From: Mxb001 sp049431945
GTDB lineage: Bacteria; Actinomycetota; Actinomycetes; S36-B12
DNA: 11,916 nucleotides
Direction of reading: 5' to 3'
Assembly: GCA_049431945.1 (NCBI GenBank)
Contig: JBMTDJ010000066.1
Coordinates: 1-11,916 of the forward strand
Shown: in pieces, positions 1-9,354 of the stretch
Position numbering within the stretch: position 1 is the first letter of the stretch
Layout of the letters: every line of letters begins with the position of its first letter
Notes under the pieces: generated by a model
Told to the model about the DNA's origin: nothing
The model's input: only the letters and a program-made list of their open reading frames with translations
Database searches by the model: none
Program-made: the position numbers and the translations under genes

Positions 1-2109
<2,109 letters not shown>

Positions 2110-2113
<4 letters not shown>

Positions 2114-4323
2114 GCAAGGACAAGGCGGGCAAGTCGCCGAAGACACCGCGCTCTGTCAAGGCTGACCGCTCGGAACTCGATCGCATCGTCGATGGCGCCC
2201 ACCACGATCCGCACTCCATCCTGGGACCCCATTCCGGCAAGGACGGGGTCACCGTGCGCGTCCTTCGCCCCATGGCGGAAGCGGTCGTCGTCGTCCTAGA
2301 CGACGGCTCCCGCGTGCCGCTCAGGCACGAGCACCGGGGTGTGTGGGCCGGGGTACTGCCGGTGAAGAAGGTCCCCGACTATCGCTTGGACGTCACGTAC
2401 AACGGGCATGTCATCCCGGCCGATGACCCCTACAGGTTCCTTCCCACCCTGGGCGAACTCGACATGCACCTCGTCGCCGAAGGCCGACACGAGGAGCTGT
2501 GGCGCATCATGGGCGCGCACGTCCACGTCTACGACACGCCACAGGGCCCGGTCACTGGCGTCTCATTCGCCGTCTGGGCACCCAATGCGCGCGGCGTTCG
2601 CGTGACGGGCAGCTTCAACCACTGGGACAGCCTTGCCCATCCGATGCGCAGCCTGGGATCGACCGGCGTCTGGGAGATCTTCGTCCCGAACATCGGTGAC
2701 GGCACGGTCTACAAGTTCGCGATCCTGGGAGCCGACGGCGTCTGGCGCGAAAAGGCCGATCCCTTCGCCTTTGCCACCGAGGTACCACCCGCGACAGGGT
2801 CGGTCGTCTACACATCACAGTACGACTGGGCCGACCACGCGTGGATGGAGAAGCGCCGCCACGCTGATCCCCTGCGACGGCCGATGTCCACTTACGAGGT
2901 GCATCTGGGCTCTTGGCGCCCCGGACTGGACTACCGGCAACTCGCGGAGGAACTTACGGCGTACGTGGTGGAGAAGGGATTCACGCACGTGGAGTTCCTT
3001 CCCGTCGCCGCGCATCCCTTCGCGGGGTCATGGGGCTATCAGGTGACGTCGTACTTCGCGCCGACGCCACGGTTCGGCAGCCCCGACGACCTGCGCTACC
3101 TCATCGACCGACTCCACCAGGCCGGCATCGGCGTCATCGTCGACTGGGTCCCGGCCCACTTCCCCAAGGACGACTGGGCGCTTGCGCGGTTCGACGGCAC
3201 GCCGCTCTACGAGCACGCCGATCCGCAGCGCGGCGAGCATCCCGACTGGGGCACCTACATCTTCGACTTCGGGCGCACAGAGGTGCGCAACTTCCTCGTA
3301 TCCAACGCGGTCTTCTGGTGCGAGGAGTTCCACGTCGATGGCCTGCGCGTCGATGCCGTGGCGTCGATGCTCTACCTCGACTACTCGCGCGAGGCGGGCC
3401 AGTGGACCCCCAATGCCTTCGGGGGTCGCGAGAACCTCGATGCAGTCGCCTTCCTGCAGGAGATGAACGCCACCGTCTACAAGCGCGTGCCCGGGGTCGT
3501 CACCATCGCCGAGGAATCCACGGCGTGGCCCGGCGTCACACGACCCACGTATCTCGGTGGTCTCGGATTCGGCCTGAAGTGGAACATGGGCTGGATGCAC
3601 GACTCGCTCGGCTACATGCAGCGCGAGGCGATCCATCGGCAGTACCACCACAACGAGATGACCTTCGCGATGATGTACGCCTACAGCGAGCATTTCGTGC
3701 TTCCGCTCTCTCACGACGAGGTCGTCCACGGCAAAGGGTCGCTCATCGGGCGAATGCCGGGCGACCGGTGGCAGGAACTCGCCAATCTCCGCGCCTACCT
3801 CGGCTACATGTGGGCGCATCCGGGCCGCAAACTGCTGTTCATGGGCGCCGAGTTCGCGCAGCCCAGCGAATGGAATGCCGATACGGGCCTGGAGTGGTGG
3901 CTCATGCAGTTCGACGAGCACGCGGGCGTCGCCCGTGCGGTCCGTGACATCAACGCGGCGTATCGCGCGACCCCCGCGCTGTGGCAGCGCGACGACGATC
4001 CGGCGGGATTCGAGTGGATCGATGCCAACGACGCAGAGTCGAACGTCTTCAGCTGGATTCGCTGGGATGAGGATGGCCAACCCATGGTGAGCGTCTCCAA
4101 TATGGCACCGGTGCCGCGGTACGGATACCGCCTGGGGCTTCCCGAGAGCGGCGAGTGGCAGGAGATCCTCAACACCGACGCCACGGAGTACGGCGGCAGC
4201 GGCGTGGGCAACATGGGTGCGGTGATGGCCGAGGGTGAGCCGTGGCACGGGCGCCCGACGAGCACCGACGTCACGCTCCCCCCTCTTGCCACCGTCTGGT
4301 TTCGCCCCGCACAGACAGAGTGA
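2110..4323 (+). CDS. glgB: 1,4-alpha-glucan branching enzyme GlgB (GH13_9)
   Basis: GlgB cuts alpha-1,4-glucan chains and rejoins them as alpha-1,6 branches, so it acts on the polymer that GlgE extends. The 737-residue length is normal for the family. A short Lys-rich tail (MSKDKAGKSPK) is followed by an N1 domain, a CBM48 domain near 140-235 (VSFAVWAPNA, GSFNHWD), the GH13 barrel and a C-terminal beta domain. The four GH13 regions are present: DWVPAH at 345-350, GLRVDAV with nucleophile D415, TIAEES with acid/base E468, and LSHDEV with D536. Spacing (53 and 68) matches E. coli GlgB D405/E458/D526. The ATG at 2110 sits in an ATGA overlap with the glgE stop. The frame is open further upstream, but only inside glgE, and there is no good Shine-Dalgarno, so translation is probably coupled to glgE. 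No treS or maltokinase gene lies between them. The gene converges on the thioredoxin gene with only 10 bases between stops. Confidence 0.97.
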
Positions 4324-4333
4324 GGCGGCGCGA

Positions 4334-5230
4334 TCAGAAGAGCGCGGCAGCCAGGGCCAGGCGTGCAGGCTGCACCGCGGGATCCTCGCCCGCCATCGCG
4401 AAAAGCTGGAGGAGCCGTTCGCGTGCGCGCTCGCGATCGTCGCCCGAGGTCGCCTTGACTTCGGCGATGAGCGCAGCAAAGGCCGTCGCCCAGTCGCCAG
4501 CGGCGGCGGCGACATCAGCATCGCGCAGCGCACCCGACTCCTCTGCACGCTCCAGCCGCAGCTGCATCTCGCACATCGCCACACCGGCTTGTGCGTCGAC
4601 ATCGGCAGGAGATGAGGCGAGAACCGCCCGGTACGCCTCCGCCGCGGCCGCCCAGTCCCCCGCTTCGATCGCGTCGAAGGCCGCGACGAATCGCGGATCG
4701 GTGGGCTCCTCCACGGACGCGTCGCCAGCGATGTCCTCGTCCGCTTCATCGGATGAAGCGGCCACCGTGCCGGTGATCCCGTTCTCCCCTGCGACGCGCA
4801 GCAGTTCATCGATGTACGCGCGCACCTGGGGCTCGGGGAGGGCACCTTGAAAGAGCGGGAGCGGCTGGCCACCGAGCACCGCGAAGACACTGGGAATGGA
4901 CTGCACCTGGAAGGCCGCGGCAATCTGCTGCTCGACATCGACGTCGACCTTGGCGAGGAGGAAGCGCCCGGCGTACTCCGCAGCCAGCGTCTCCAGAATG
5001 GGCGAGAGCTGCTTGCACGGACCACACCACGACGCCCACAGGTCGAGCACCACGGGCACCGTCTGGCTCTGGATGATCACATCCTGCTCGAACGTCGCCG
5101 TGGTCACGTCGATGACGACCCCGGAAGGCGCACCGGCCATGGCCGTCGAACGCCGCTGCTCGGCTTCACGCTGACTGGCCAGGGCGCTGAGGTCGACGGC
5201 TCCGCGCAGGGGCATGGATGGCTGACTCAC
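4334..5230 (-). CDS. Thioredoxin-TPR fusion protein (YbbN/CnoX-like)
   Basis: A 298-residue cytoplasmic protein with no signal peptide. A leader of about 35 residues precedes a thioredoxin fold at about 38-148. It has the full active site WCGPC (C69 and C72) and the cis-proline segment SIPSVF (P113). An acidic linker (about 155-178) then leads to an Ala-rich helical part (about 180-298) with TPR-like repeats such as AAEAYRAVL. This is the architecture of E. coli YbbN/CnoX, a redox-linked co-chaperone, but actinobacterial members usually keep both cysteines, so disulfide reductase activity is plausible. The GTG at 5230 is chosen because it overlaps the meaB stop (GTGA); an open frame reaching 5440 would lie entirely within meaB. 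It is the last gene of the thiolase-meaB operon. A client among the B12 mutase/MeaB proteins is my inference. I know a homologue at the same place in M. tuberculosis (Rv1324) from memory. Confidence 0.9.
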   Translation of the reverse strand: MSQPSMPLRGAVDLSALASQREAEQRRSTAMAGAPSGVVIDVTTATFEQDVIIQSQTVPVVLDLWASWCGPCKQLSPILETLAAEYAGRFLLAKVDVDVEQQIAAAFQVQSIPSVFAVLGGQPLPLFQGALPEPQVRAYIDELLRVAGENGITGTVAASSDEADEDIAGDASVEEPTDPRFVAAFDAIEAGDWAAAAEAYRAVLASSPADVDAQAGVAMCEMQLRLERAEESGALRDADVAAAAGDWATAFAALIAEVKATSGDDRERARERLLQLFAMAGEDPAVQPARLALAAALF

Positions 5231-6174
5231 GTGCCCATCCTCCCATCCGGACCCAGGCGCGCCATCAGGTCCTCGGCCGCGGCAAAGGCGCTCAGCCGGC
5301 CTTGGGCGACCGCATCGACGACGTCGGGCACCAACTCCTGCCCCAGGCGTCCGCGGGCCCTGCCGAGTGCCAGCCCGAGGATCTCTGCCGCTGCGCGCTG
5401 ACGTCGCTGCAGCGCCCAGTGATCGTCCTCGTCCAGCCACGCCCGCCGCTCATCGAGGGCCTCGACGAGATCGCCGATCTCGCCCCGCGCTGCCGACGAT
5501 GTCACCACAGGGACAGCCCAACCATTCACCGGCTCCCCGAGCCGGAGCATCTGGCGCACCTCGCGCGCCGTCGACTCGGCGCCGTCGCGATCGGCCTTGT
5601 TGACGCACACGATGTCCGCCACCTCGAGAATGCCCGCCTTCGCCGCCTGGATGCCGTCACCCATGCCCGGTGCGAGGAGGACGACCGTGGCGTCGGCGGT
5701 CGCCGCCACATCGACCTCTGATTGGCCCACGCCCACGGTCTCGACGAGGATGACGCCACAGCCAGCGGCCTCCAGGACGCGCACCGCCTGAGGAGTGGCT
5801 GCCGCCATGCCACCGAGGTGGCCGCGTGAAGCCATGGATCGGATGAAGACTCCGTCGTCGGTCGCGTGCTCCTGCATGCGTATGCGGTCCCCGAGCAGGG
5901 CGCCGCCCGAGAATGGCGATGTCGGATCGATCGCCAGCACGCCGACGCGGAGACCGCGGGCGCGATAGGCGGCCACGAGCGTCGATGTCACCGTCGACTT
6001 CCCGACCCCGGGCGACCCCGTGAGGCCGATGACGTACGCCGGGGGCCCGGCGGGGAGGGCGCCCAGGGCCGCGGCCAGATCGGGAGCACCGTCCTCCACC
6101 CAGGAGATCAGGCGAGCGACCGCACGTGGCTCGCCCGCGGCGGCGCGAGCGGCGAGGTCCTCGGCCGAGGTCAC
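5227..6174 (-). CDS. meaB: Methylmalonyl-CoA mutase-associated GTPase MeaB (ArgK/MeaB family)
   Basis: MeaB is a G3E-family GTPase that gates cofactor loading and protects adenosylcobalamin-dependent acyl-CoA mutases from inactivation. The protein is 315 residues from the GTG at 6174, close to the family norm. Visible motifs are the Walker A loop GSPGVGKS (53-60), the segment AIDPTSPFSGGALLGDR typical of MeaB/ArgK (81-97), ETVGVGQSE (145-153) and the guanine-specificity motif NKAD (192-195). The C-terminal helical part is the dimerisation region known from the family. The GTG start overlaps the thiolase stop (GTGA), and the meaB stop overlaps the next gene's GTG in the same way. A frame open back to 6225 lies within the thiolase and has no better start. 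No mutase gene is in the window, so the client could be methylmalonyl-, ethylmalonyl- or isobutyryl-CoA mutase. The older name ArgK (arginine kinase) is misleading. Confidence 0.95.
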   Translation of the reverse strand: MTSAEDLAARAAAGEPRAVARLISWVEDGAPDLAAALGALPAGPPAYVIGLTGSPGVGKSTVTSTLVAAYRARGLRVGVLAIDPTSPFSGGALLGDRIRMQEHATDDGVFIRSMASRGHLGGMAAATPQAVRVLEAAGCGVILVETVGVGQSEVDVAATADATVVLLAPGMGDGIQAAKAGILEVADIVCVNKADRDGAESTAREVRQMLRLGEPVNGWAVPVVTSSAARGEIGDLVEALDERRAWLDEDDHWALQRRQRAAAEILGLALGRARGRLGQELVPDVVDAVAQGRLSAFAAAEDLMARLGPDGRMGT

Positions 6175-7352
6175 GATGCGGGAACGCTCAGGATCAGCGC
6201 GTCCCCCTGCCCGCCTCCGCCACACAGCGCGGCAGCGCCGAGGCCGCCGCCGCGGCGACGTAGCTCGTGGGCAAGGTGCAGCACCAGTCGCGCCCCGGAC
6301 ATCCCGATCGGGTGTCCCAGCGCTATGGCACCGCCATTGACGTTGACGATCTCCTCTGAGACGTCGAGGACGCGCATCGAGACGATGCCAACGGCGGCGA
6401 AAGCCTCGTTGATCTCGATCAGGTCCAGATCGCTCACCGTGACGCCCTGCTTCTCACAGGCGCGGATGATCGCGCGCGCCGGCTGCTCGTGCAATGACGC
6501 GTCAGGACCGGCCACGACACCGTGGGCGCCGATCTCGGCCAGCCATGCGAGGCCGAGCTCCTCGGCCTTGGCCCGACTCATGACGACGACAGCCGCGGCA
6601 CCGTCGGAGATCTGCGACGCCGACCCGGCCGTGATCGTGCCGTCTTTGGCGAAGGCAGGCCGCAGTCCGGACAAGGACTCCGGCGTCGTCTCCGCTCGGA
6701 TTCCCTCGTCCCGCGCGAAGACGATGGGATCGCCCTTGCGCTGAGGGATCTCGACCCCCACGATCTCCTCGTCGAAGATGCCGGCGTCTTGCGCAGCGGC
6801 CGCAAGGCGATGCGACCGGGCAGCAAAGGCATCCTGATCTTCGCGCGTGAGGCCATATCGTGCGTTGTAGCGCTCGGTCGACTCACCCATCGCGCACTCG
6901 TCGAAGGCGCAGGTCAGACCGTCGAAGGCCATGGAGTCCACCACCGACCAGTCGCCGTACTTCACTCCCTCGCGCGAGCCCATGAGCAGGTGGGGGGCGT
7001 TGGTCATCGACTCCATGCCGCCTGCGACCACGATGTCGAACTCACCCGCGCGAATGAGCTGGTCGGCGAGCGCGATGGCATCGAGACCGGAGAGGCACAC
7101 CTTGTTGATCGTGAGGGCCGGCACCTCCATGCCGATGCCTGCCTTGACCGCGGCCTGCCGCGCGGTGATCTGCCCGCTGCCGGCCTGCAGCACCTGGCCC
7201 ATGATCACGTAGTCGACCTGATCCGGGGTGACCCCGGATCGCTCGAGGGCGGCCTTGATCGCGACCCCGCCGAGATCGGCGGCCGACAGACCCTTGAGTG
7301 AGCCGAGCAGACGCCCCATGGGGGTGCGGGCACCGGCGACGATGACGGACAT
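6171..7352 (-). CDS. Acetyl-CoA C-acetyltransferase (thiolase family)
   Basis: A biosynthetic-type thiolase of 393 residues, the usual length for acetoacetyl-CoA thiolases, which condense two acetyl-CoA or cleave acetoacetyl-CoA. The catalytic residues are in place: acyl-accepting C86 in NKVCLSG, the NEAF motif (315-318), H347 in GAIALGHP and the proton-shuttling C377 in LCGGGGQG. The ATG at 7352 gives the family start MSVIVAGARTP and follows GGAGGT (7361-7356), although the spacing is short (3-4 bases). The gene heads a three-gene minus-strand operon with meaB and the thioredoxin-TPR gene, and is divergent from the epimerase gene. With ccr nearby it could supply acetoacetyl-CoA as first step of the ethylmalonyl-CoA route; it could equally serve polyhydroxybutyrate synthesis or beta-oxidation. 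Sequence alone does not separate short-chain from broader substrate range. The equivalent M. tuberculosis gene, as I recall, is fadA4 (Rv1323). Confidence 0.95.
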   Translation of the reverse strand: MSVIVAGARTPMGRLLGSLKGLSAADLGGVAIKAALERSGVTPDQVDYVIMGQVLQAGSGQITARQAAVKAGIGMEVPALTINKVCLSGLDAIALADQLIRAGEFDIVVAGGMESMTNAPHLLMGSREGVKYGDWSVVDSMAFDGLTCAFDECAMGESTERYNARYGLTREDQDAFAARSHRLAAAAQDAGIFDEEIVGVEIPQRKGDPIVFARDEGIRAETTPESLSGLRPAFAKDGTITAGSASQISDGAAAVVVMSRAKAEELGLAWLAEIGAHGVVAGPDASLHEQPARAIIRACEKQGVTVSDLDLIEINEAFAAVGIVSMRVLDVSEEIVNVNGGAIALGHPIGMSGARLVLHLAHELRRRGGGLGAAALCGGGGQGDALILSVPAS

Positions 7353-7355
7353 GGC

Positions 7356-7361
7356 ACCTCC
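7356..7361 (-). promoter_or_regulatory. Ribosome binding site of the thiolase gene
   Basis: GGAGGT on the minus strand, 3 bases before the ATG at 7352. It supports 7352 as the start over any longer reading of the frame toward 7400. Confidence 0.7.
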
Positions 7362-7407
7362 GAGTGCGACCCCGCGGGGCCCTTGACACGATGGGCTCAC
7401 CCTAGCG

Positions 7408-7413
7408 AGGAGG
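7408..7413 (+). promoter_or_regulatory. Ribosome binding site of the epimerase gene
   Basis: A full AGGAGG stands 4 bases before ATG 7418 and decides that start over the internal ATG at 7433. Confidence 0.75.
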
Positions 7414-7417
7414 CTTC

Positions 7418-7873
7418 ATGGGACGGGATCCGATGGCTGCAAGCGACCCTGTCATCACGCGTATCGACCATGTGGGCATAGCCGTGCCCGATCTCGACGC
7501 CGCCATCGCCTTCTACGCCGACGCCTTCGGCGTCCAGATGGTCCACGAGGAGGTCAATGAGGAGCAGGGGGTCCGCGAGGCCATGCTCGCCGTTGGCGAC
7601 TCCCACATCCAACTGCTCGCACCCCTGCGGCCCGACTCCCCCATCGGCCGCTTCCTCGACCGGCAGGGGCCAGGCATCCAGCAGGTGGCCTACACCGTGG
7701 ACGACATCGACGCCGCCTCCGATCGGCTGCGTGCTGCCGGCGTGCGCATGCTGTACGACGAGCCCAAGTCAGGGACGGCGGGATCGCGGGTCAACTTCGC
7801 CCACCCCAAGGACTGCGGCGGAGTCCTCATCGAGCTGGTCCAGCCCGCGGCGTCAGGCGAGCTCGCCCGTTAG
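7418..7873 (+). CDS. mce: Methylmalonyl-CoA epimerase (VOC family)
   Basis: The enzyme interconverts (2R)- and (2S)-methylmalonyl-CoA, and homologues also epimerise ethylmalonyl-CoA, feeding the B12-dependent mutases. It is a 151-residue vicinal-oxygen-chelate protein with two beta-alpha-beta-beta-beta modules, opening with IDHVGIAVPDLDAAIAFY. Metal ligands expected from the Propionibacterium shermanii enzyme (His12, Gln65, His91, Glu141) correspond to H18, Q65 and E139 here. At the third position the sequence reads GPGIQQVAYTV, with Q88/Q89 where many bacterial and animal epimerases have HH. My recollection is that QQ is frequent in actinobacterial members, so activity is not excluded. The ATG at 7418 has AGGAGG 4 bases upstream; the in-frame ATG at 7433 lacks such a site. 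The gene is divergent from the thiolase operon and 52 bases before ccr, consistent with a shared methyl/ethylmalonyl-CoA role. Other VOC functions (glyoxalase-like) are less likely. Confidence 0.9.
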   Translation: MGRDPMAASDPVITRIDHVGIAVPDLDAAIAFYADAFGVQMVHEEVNEEQGVREAMLAVGDSHIQLLAPLRPDSPIGRFLDRQGPGIQQVAYTVDDIDAASDRLRAAGVRMLYDEPKSGTAGSRVNFAHPKDCGGVLIELVQPAASGELAR

Positions 7874-7877
7874 CATG

Positions 7878-7887
7878 AACGATCGTT
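7878..7887. promoter_or_regulatory. Candidate operator palindrome upstream of ccr
   Basis: AACGATCGTT is a perfect 10-base inverted repeat in the 52-base gap between the epimerase stop and the ccr start. It is relatively AT-rich against a GC-rich background and flanked by two AGCAT copies (7872-7876 and 7889-7893). Symmetric sites of this size and composition are typical of TetR-type repressors; the assignment is inference and no regulator gene is in the window. It suggests ccr may have its own control rather than only reading through from the epimerase gene. Confidence 0.4.
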
Positions 7888-7913
7888 AAGCATCCGCACC
7901 GACGCCCACCTGC

Positions 7914-7919
7914 GAGGGG
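7914..7919 (+). promoter_or_regulatory. Ribosome binding site of ccr
   Basis: GAGGGG with 6 bases to ATG 7926, good spacing, supporting that start codon. Confidence 0.7.
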
Positions 7920-7925
7920 ACGACC

Positions 7926-9257
7926 ATGGACCAGATCCGCGAGGCGATCATCTCCGGCGCGGGCGCCGATATCGGCGCCCTCCCGACCCCGGAGTCCTAC
8001 CGTGGCGTCACGGTCCACAAGGACGAGGCGGCCATGTTCGCCGGCATGCCCACGAAGGACAAGGATCCGCGCCAGTCGCTGCACCTCGACGACATCCCGA
8101 CCCCCGAGCCCGGACCCGGCGAGGCCCTCATCGCGGTCATGGCGAGTTCGATCAACTACAACACCGTGTGGACGTCGATCTTCGAGCCGGTGTCGACCTT
8201 TGGATTCCTCGAGCGCTACGGCCGCAGTCACGACATGGCCAAGCGCCACGATCTTCCGTACCACGTCATCGGCTCGGATGCTTCGGGCGTGGTCCTCAAG
8301 GTCGGGCCGGGGGTCAACGCGTGGAAGCCCGGCGATGAGGTCGTCGCGCACTGCCTGTCGGTCGAACTCGAAAGCCCACTCGGCCATAACGACACGATGC
8401 TCGATCCCGAGCAGCGCATCTGGGGATTCGAGACCAACTTCGGGGGCCTTGCCGAAATCGCCCTCGTCAAGTCAAACCAGCTGCTCCCCAAGCCCGCCCA
8501 CCTCACCTGGGAGGAGGCAGCAGCCCCGGGCCTGGTCAACTCCACGGCCTACCGCCAACTCGTGTCGCGCAATGGCGCTGGCATGAAGCAAGGCGACATC
8601 GTGCTCATCTGGGGAGCAACAGGCGGCCTGGGCTCATACGCCACCCAGTACGCCGTCAACGGTGGAGCGATTCCCATCTGCGTGGTGTCAAGCGAGGACA
8701 AGGCGCAGCTGTGCCGCGACATGGGCGCGGAGCTCATCATCGACCGCAAGGCTGAGGACTACCGATTCTGGAAGGACGAGCACACGCAGGACCCCAAGGA
8801 GTGGCAGCGCCTGGGCAAGCGCATCCGCGAGCTCACGGGCGGCGAGGATGTCGACATCGTCTTCGAGCACCCGGGCCGCGAGACCTTCGGCGCCAGCGTG
8901 TACGTCACCCGCAAGGGAGGCACCATCACCACCTGCGCATCGACCTCGGGCTTCATGCACGAGTACGACAACCGCTACCTGTGGATGAATCTCAAGAGCA
9001 TCGTCGGGTCCCACTTCGCCAACTACCGTGAGGCCTACGAGGCCAACCGATTGATTTCCCGCGGTCTCGTGCACCCCACCCTGTCCCAGACCTTCCCACT
9101 CGAGCAGGCCGGTCAGGCCACCTACGAGGTCCACCGCAACGCACACCAGGGCAAGGTGGGCGTCCTGTGCCTGGCACCCGAGGAGGGGCTCGGCGTGCGG
9201 GACCACGAGATGCGTGAGCGACACCTCCCCGAGATCACCCGCTTCAAGGGGGCATGA
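7926..9257 (+). CDS. ccr: Crotonyl-CoA carboxylase/reductase
   Basis: Ccr reduces crotonyl-CoA with NADPH while fixing CO2, giving (2S)-ethylmalonyl-CoA. It is the key step of the ethylmalonyl-CoA pathway and a source of ethylmalonyl-CoA for polyketides. The protein is 443 residues, the normal length, and belongs to the zinc-less medium-chain dehydrogenase/reductase family. A catalytic GroES-like domain with GSDASGVVLKVGPGV (116-130) and a nucleotide-binding Rossmann fold with WGATGGLGSYA (229-239) are clear. The four residues that hold CO2 in the Kitasatospora setae enzyme (N81, F170, E171, H365) all match with an offset of two: N79, F168, E169 and H363. This favours a true carboxylase over a plain crotonyl-CoA reductase. 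Start ATG 7926 follows GAGGGG. The gene lies 52 bases after the epimerase gene on the same strand, and 97 bases before an acyltransferase gene that is probably unrelated in pathway. Confidence 0.97.
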   Translation: MDQIREAIISGAGADIGALPTPESYRGVTVHKDEAAMFAGMPTKDKDPRQSLHLDDIPTPEPGPGEALIAVMASSINYNTVWTSIFEPVSTFGFLERYGRSHDMAKRHDLPYHVIGSDASGVVLKVGPGVNAWKPGDEVVAHCLSVELESPLGHNDTMLDPEQRIWGFETNFGGLAEIALVKSNQLLPKPAHLTWEEAAAPGLVNSTAYRQLVSRNGAGMKQGDIVLIWGATGGLGSYATQYAVNGGAIPICVVSSEDKAQLCRDMGAELIIDRKAEDYRFWKDEHTQDPKEWQRLGKRIRELTGGEDVDIVFEHPGRETFGASVYVTRKGGTITTCASTSGFMHEYDNRYLWMNLKSIVGSHFANYREAYEANRLISRGLVHPTLSQTFPLEQAGQATYEVHRNAHQGKVGVLCLAPEEGLGVRDHEMRERHLPEITRFKGA

Positions 9258-9354
9258 GGCCCGGCCCCCACGTACGATGGCCCGGGTCAGCACAACCGGG
9301 CCGGCCTGGCCGATCGCCGGGCCCGAAGGCCCCGGCATCCAGGAAGGGGCGACG
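9258..9354 (+). other. Intergenic leader with two GC-rich hairpins (ccr to acyltransferase)
   Basis: This 97-base gap contains two potential stem-loops. The first, 9279-9302, pairs GGCCCGG with CCGGGCC across a 10-base loop. The second, 9316-9336, forms about 8 pairs (GCC and GGGCC arms, one bulged C) around a CGAA loop. Neither is followed by a T tract, so they are not classic intrinsic terminators. They could end ccr transcripts in a GC-rich host, shape the acyltransferase leader, or be chance in very GC-rich DNA. Confidence 0.35.
9341..9349 (+). promoter_or_regulatory. Ribosome binding site deciding the acyltransferase start
   Basis: AGGAAGGGG lies 5 bases before GTG 9355. The upstream in-frame ATGs at 9214 (inside ccr) and 9277 have no comparable site, so 9355 is preferred. 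Confidence 0.65.

Larger units (their letters stand above)
7353..7417. promoter_or_regulatory. Divergent intergenic region between thiolase and epimerase genes
   Basis: These 65 bases must hold the start signals for both the thiolase-meaB-thioredoxin operon and the epimerase gene, unless either is read from farther away. A perfect 10-base palindrome CCCCGCGGGG lies at 7370-7379. A consensus-like TTGACA lies at 7383-7388 on the plus strand, but no good -10 hexamer follows at 16-18 bases, so I do not call a promoter. A strong AGGAGG (7408-7413) sits 4 bases before the epimerase ATG. The palindrome could be a regulator site shared by both directions; this is inference. Confidence 0.45.

Noticed and set aside
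3028..5025. A 665-codon open frame on the minus strand antisense to glgB and extending under the thioredoxin gene
   Set aside because: Arg/Ser/Pro-rich low-complexity product with no recognisable domain; it runs antisense to a clear GlgB and out of frame through a clear thioredoxin gene. Long spurious frames are expected at this GC content.
7383..7388. Sigma-70-type promoter for the epimerase gene based on TTGACA
   Set aside because: No TAnnnT element at 16-18 bases; the nearest TA-containing hexamer (TAGCGA, 7403) is at 14 and would overlap the ribosome site.
7875..7889. A four-codon frame (ATG AAC GAT CGT TAA) covering the palindrome, possibly a leader peptide
   Set aside because: No ribosome binding site at the right distance; it arises from the palindrome itself.
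9279..9302. Rho-independent terminator after ccr
   Set aside because: The stem is GC-rich but followed by no T run, so I list it only as a hairpin.
9214..9354. Upstream starts (ATG 9214 and ATG 9277) for the acyltransferase gene
   Set aside because: 9214 lies inside ccr, the extra residues are Pro/Gly/Arg-rich and non-domain, and neither has a ribosome site as good as AGGAAGGGG before GTG 9355.
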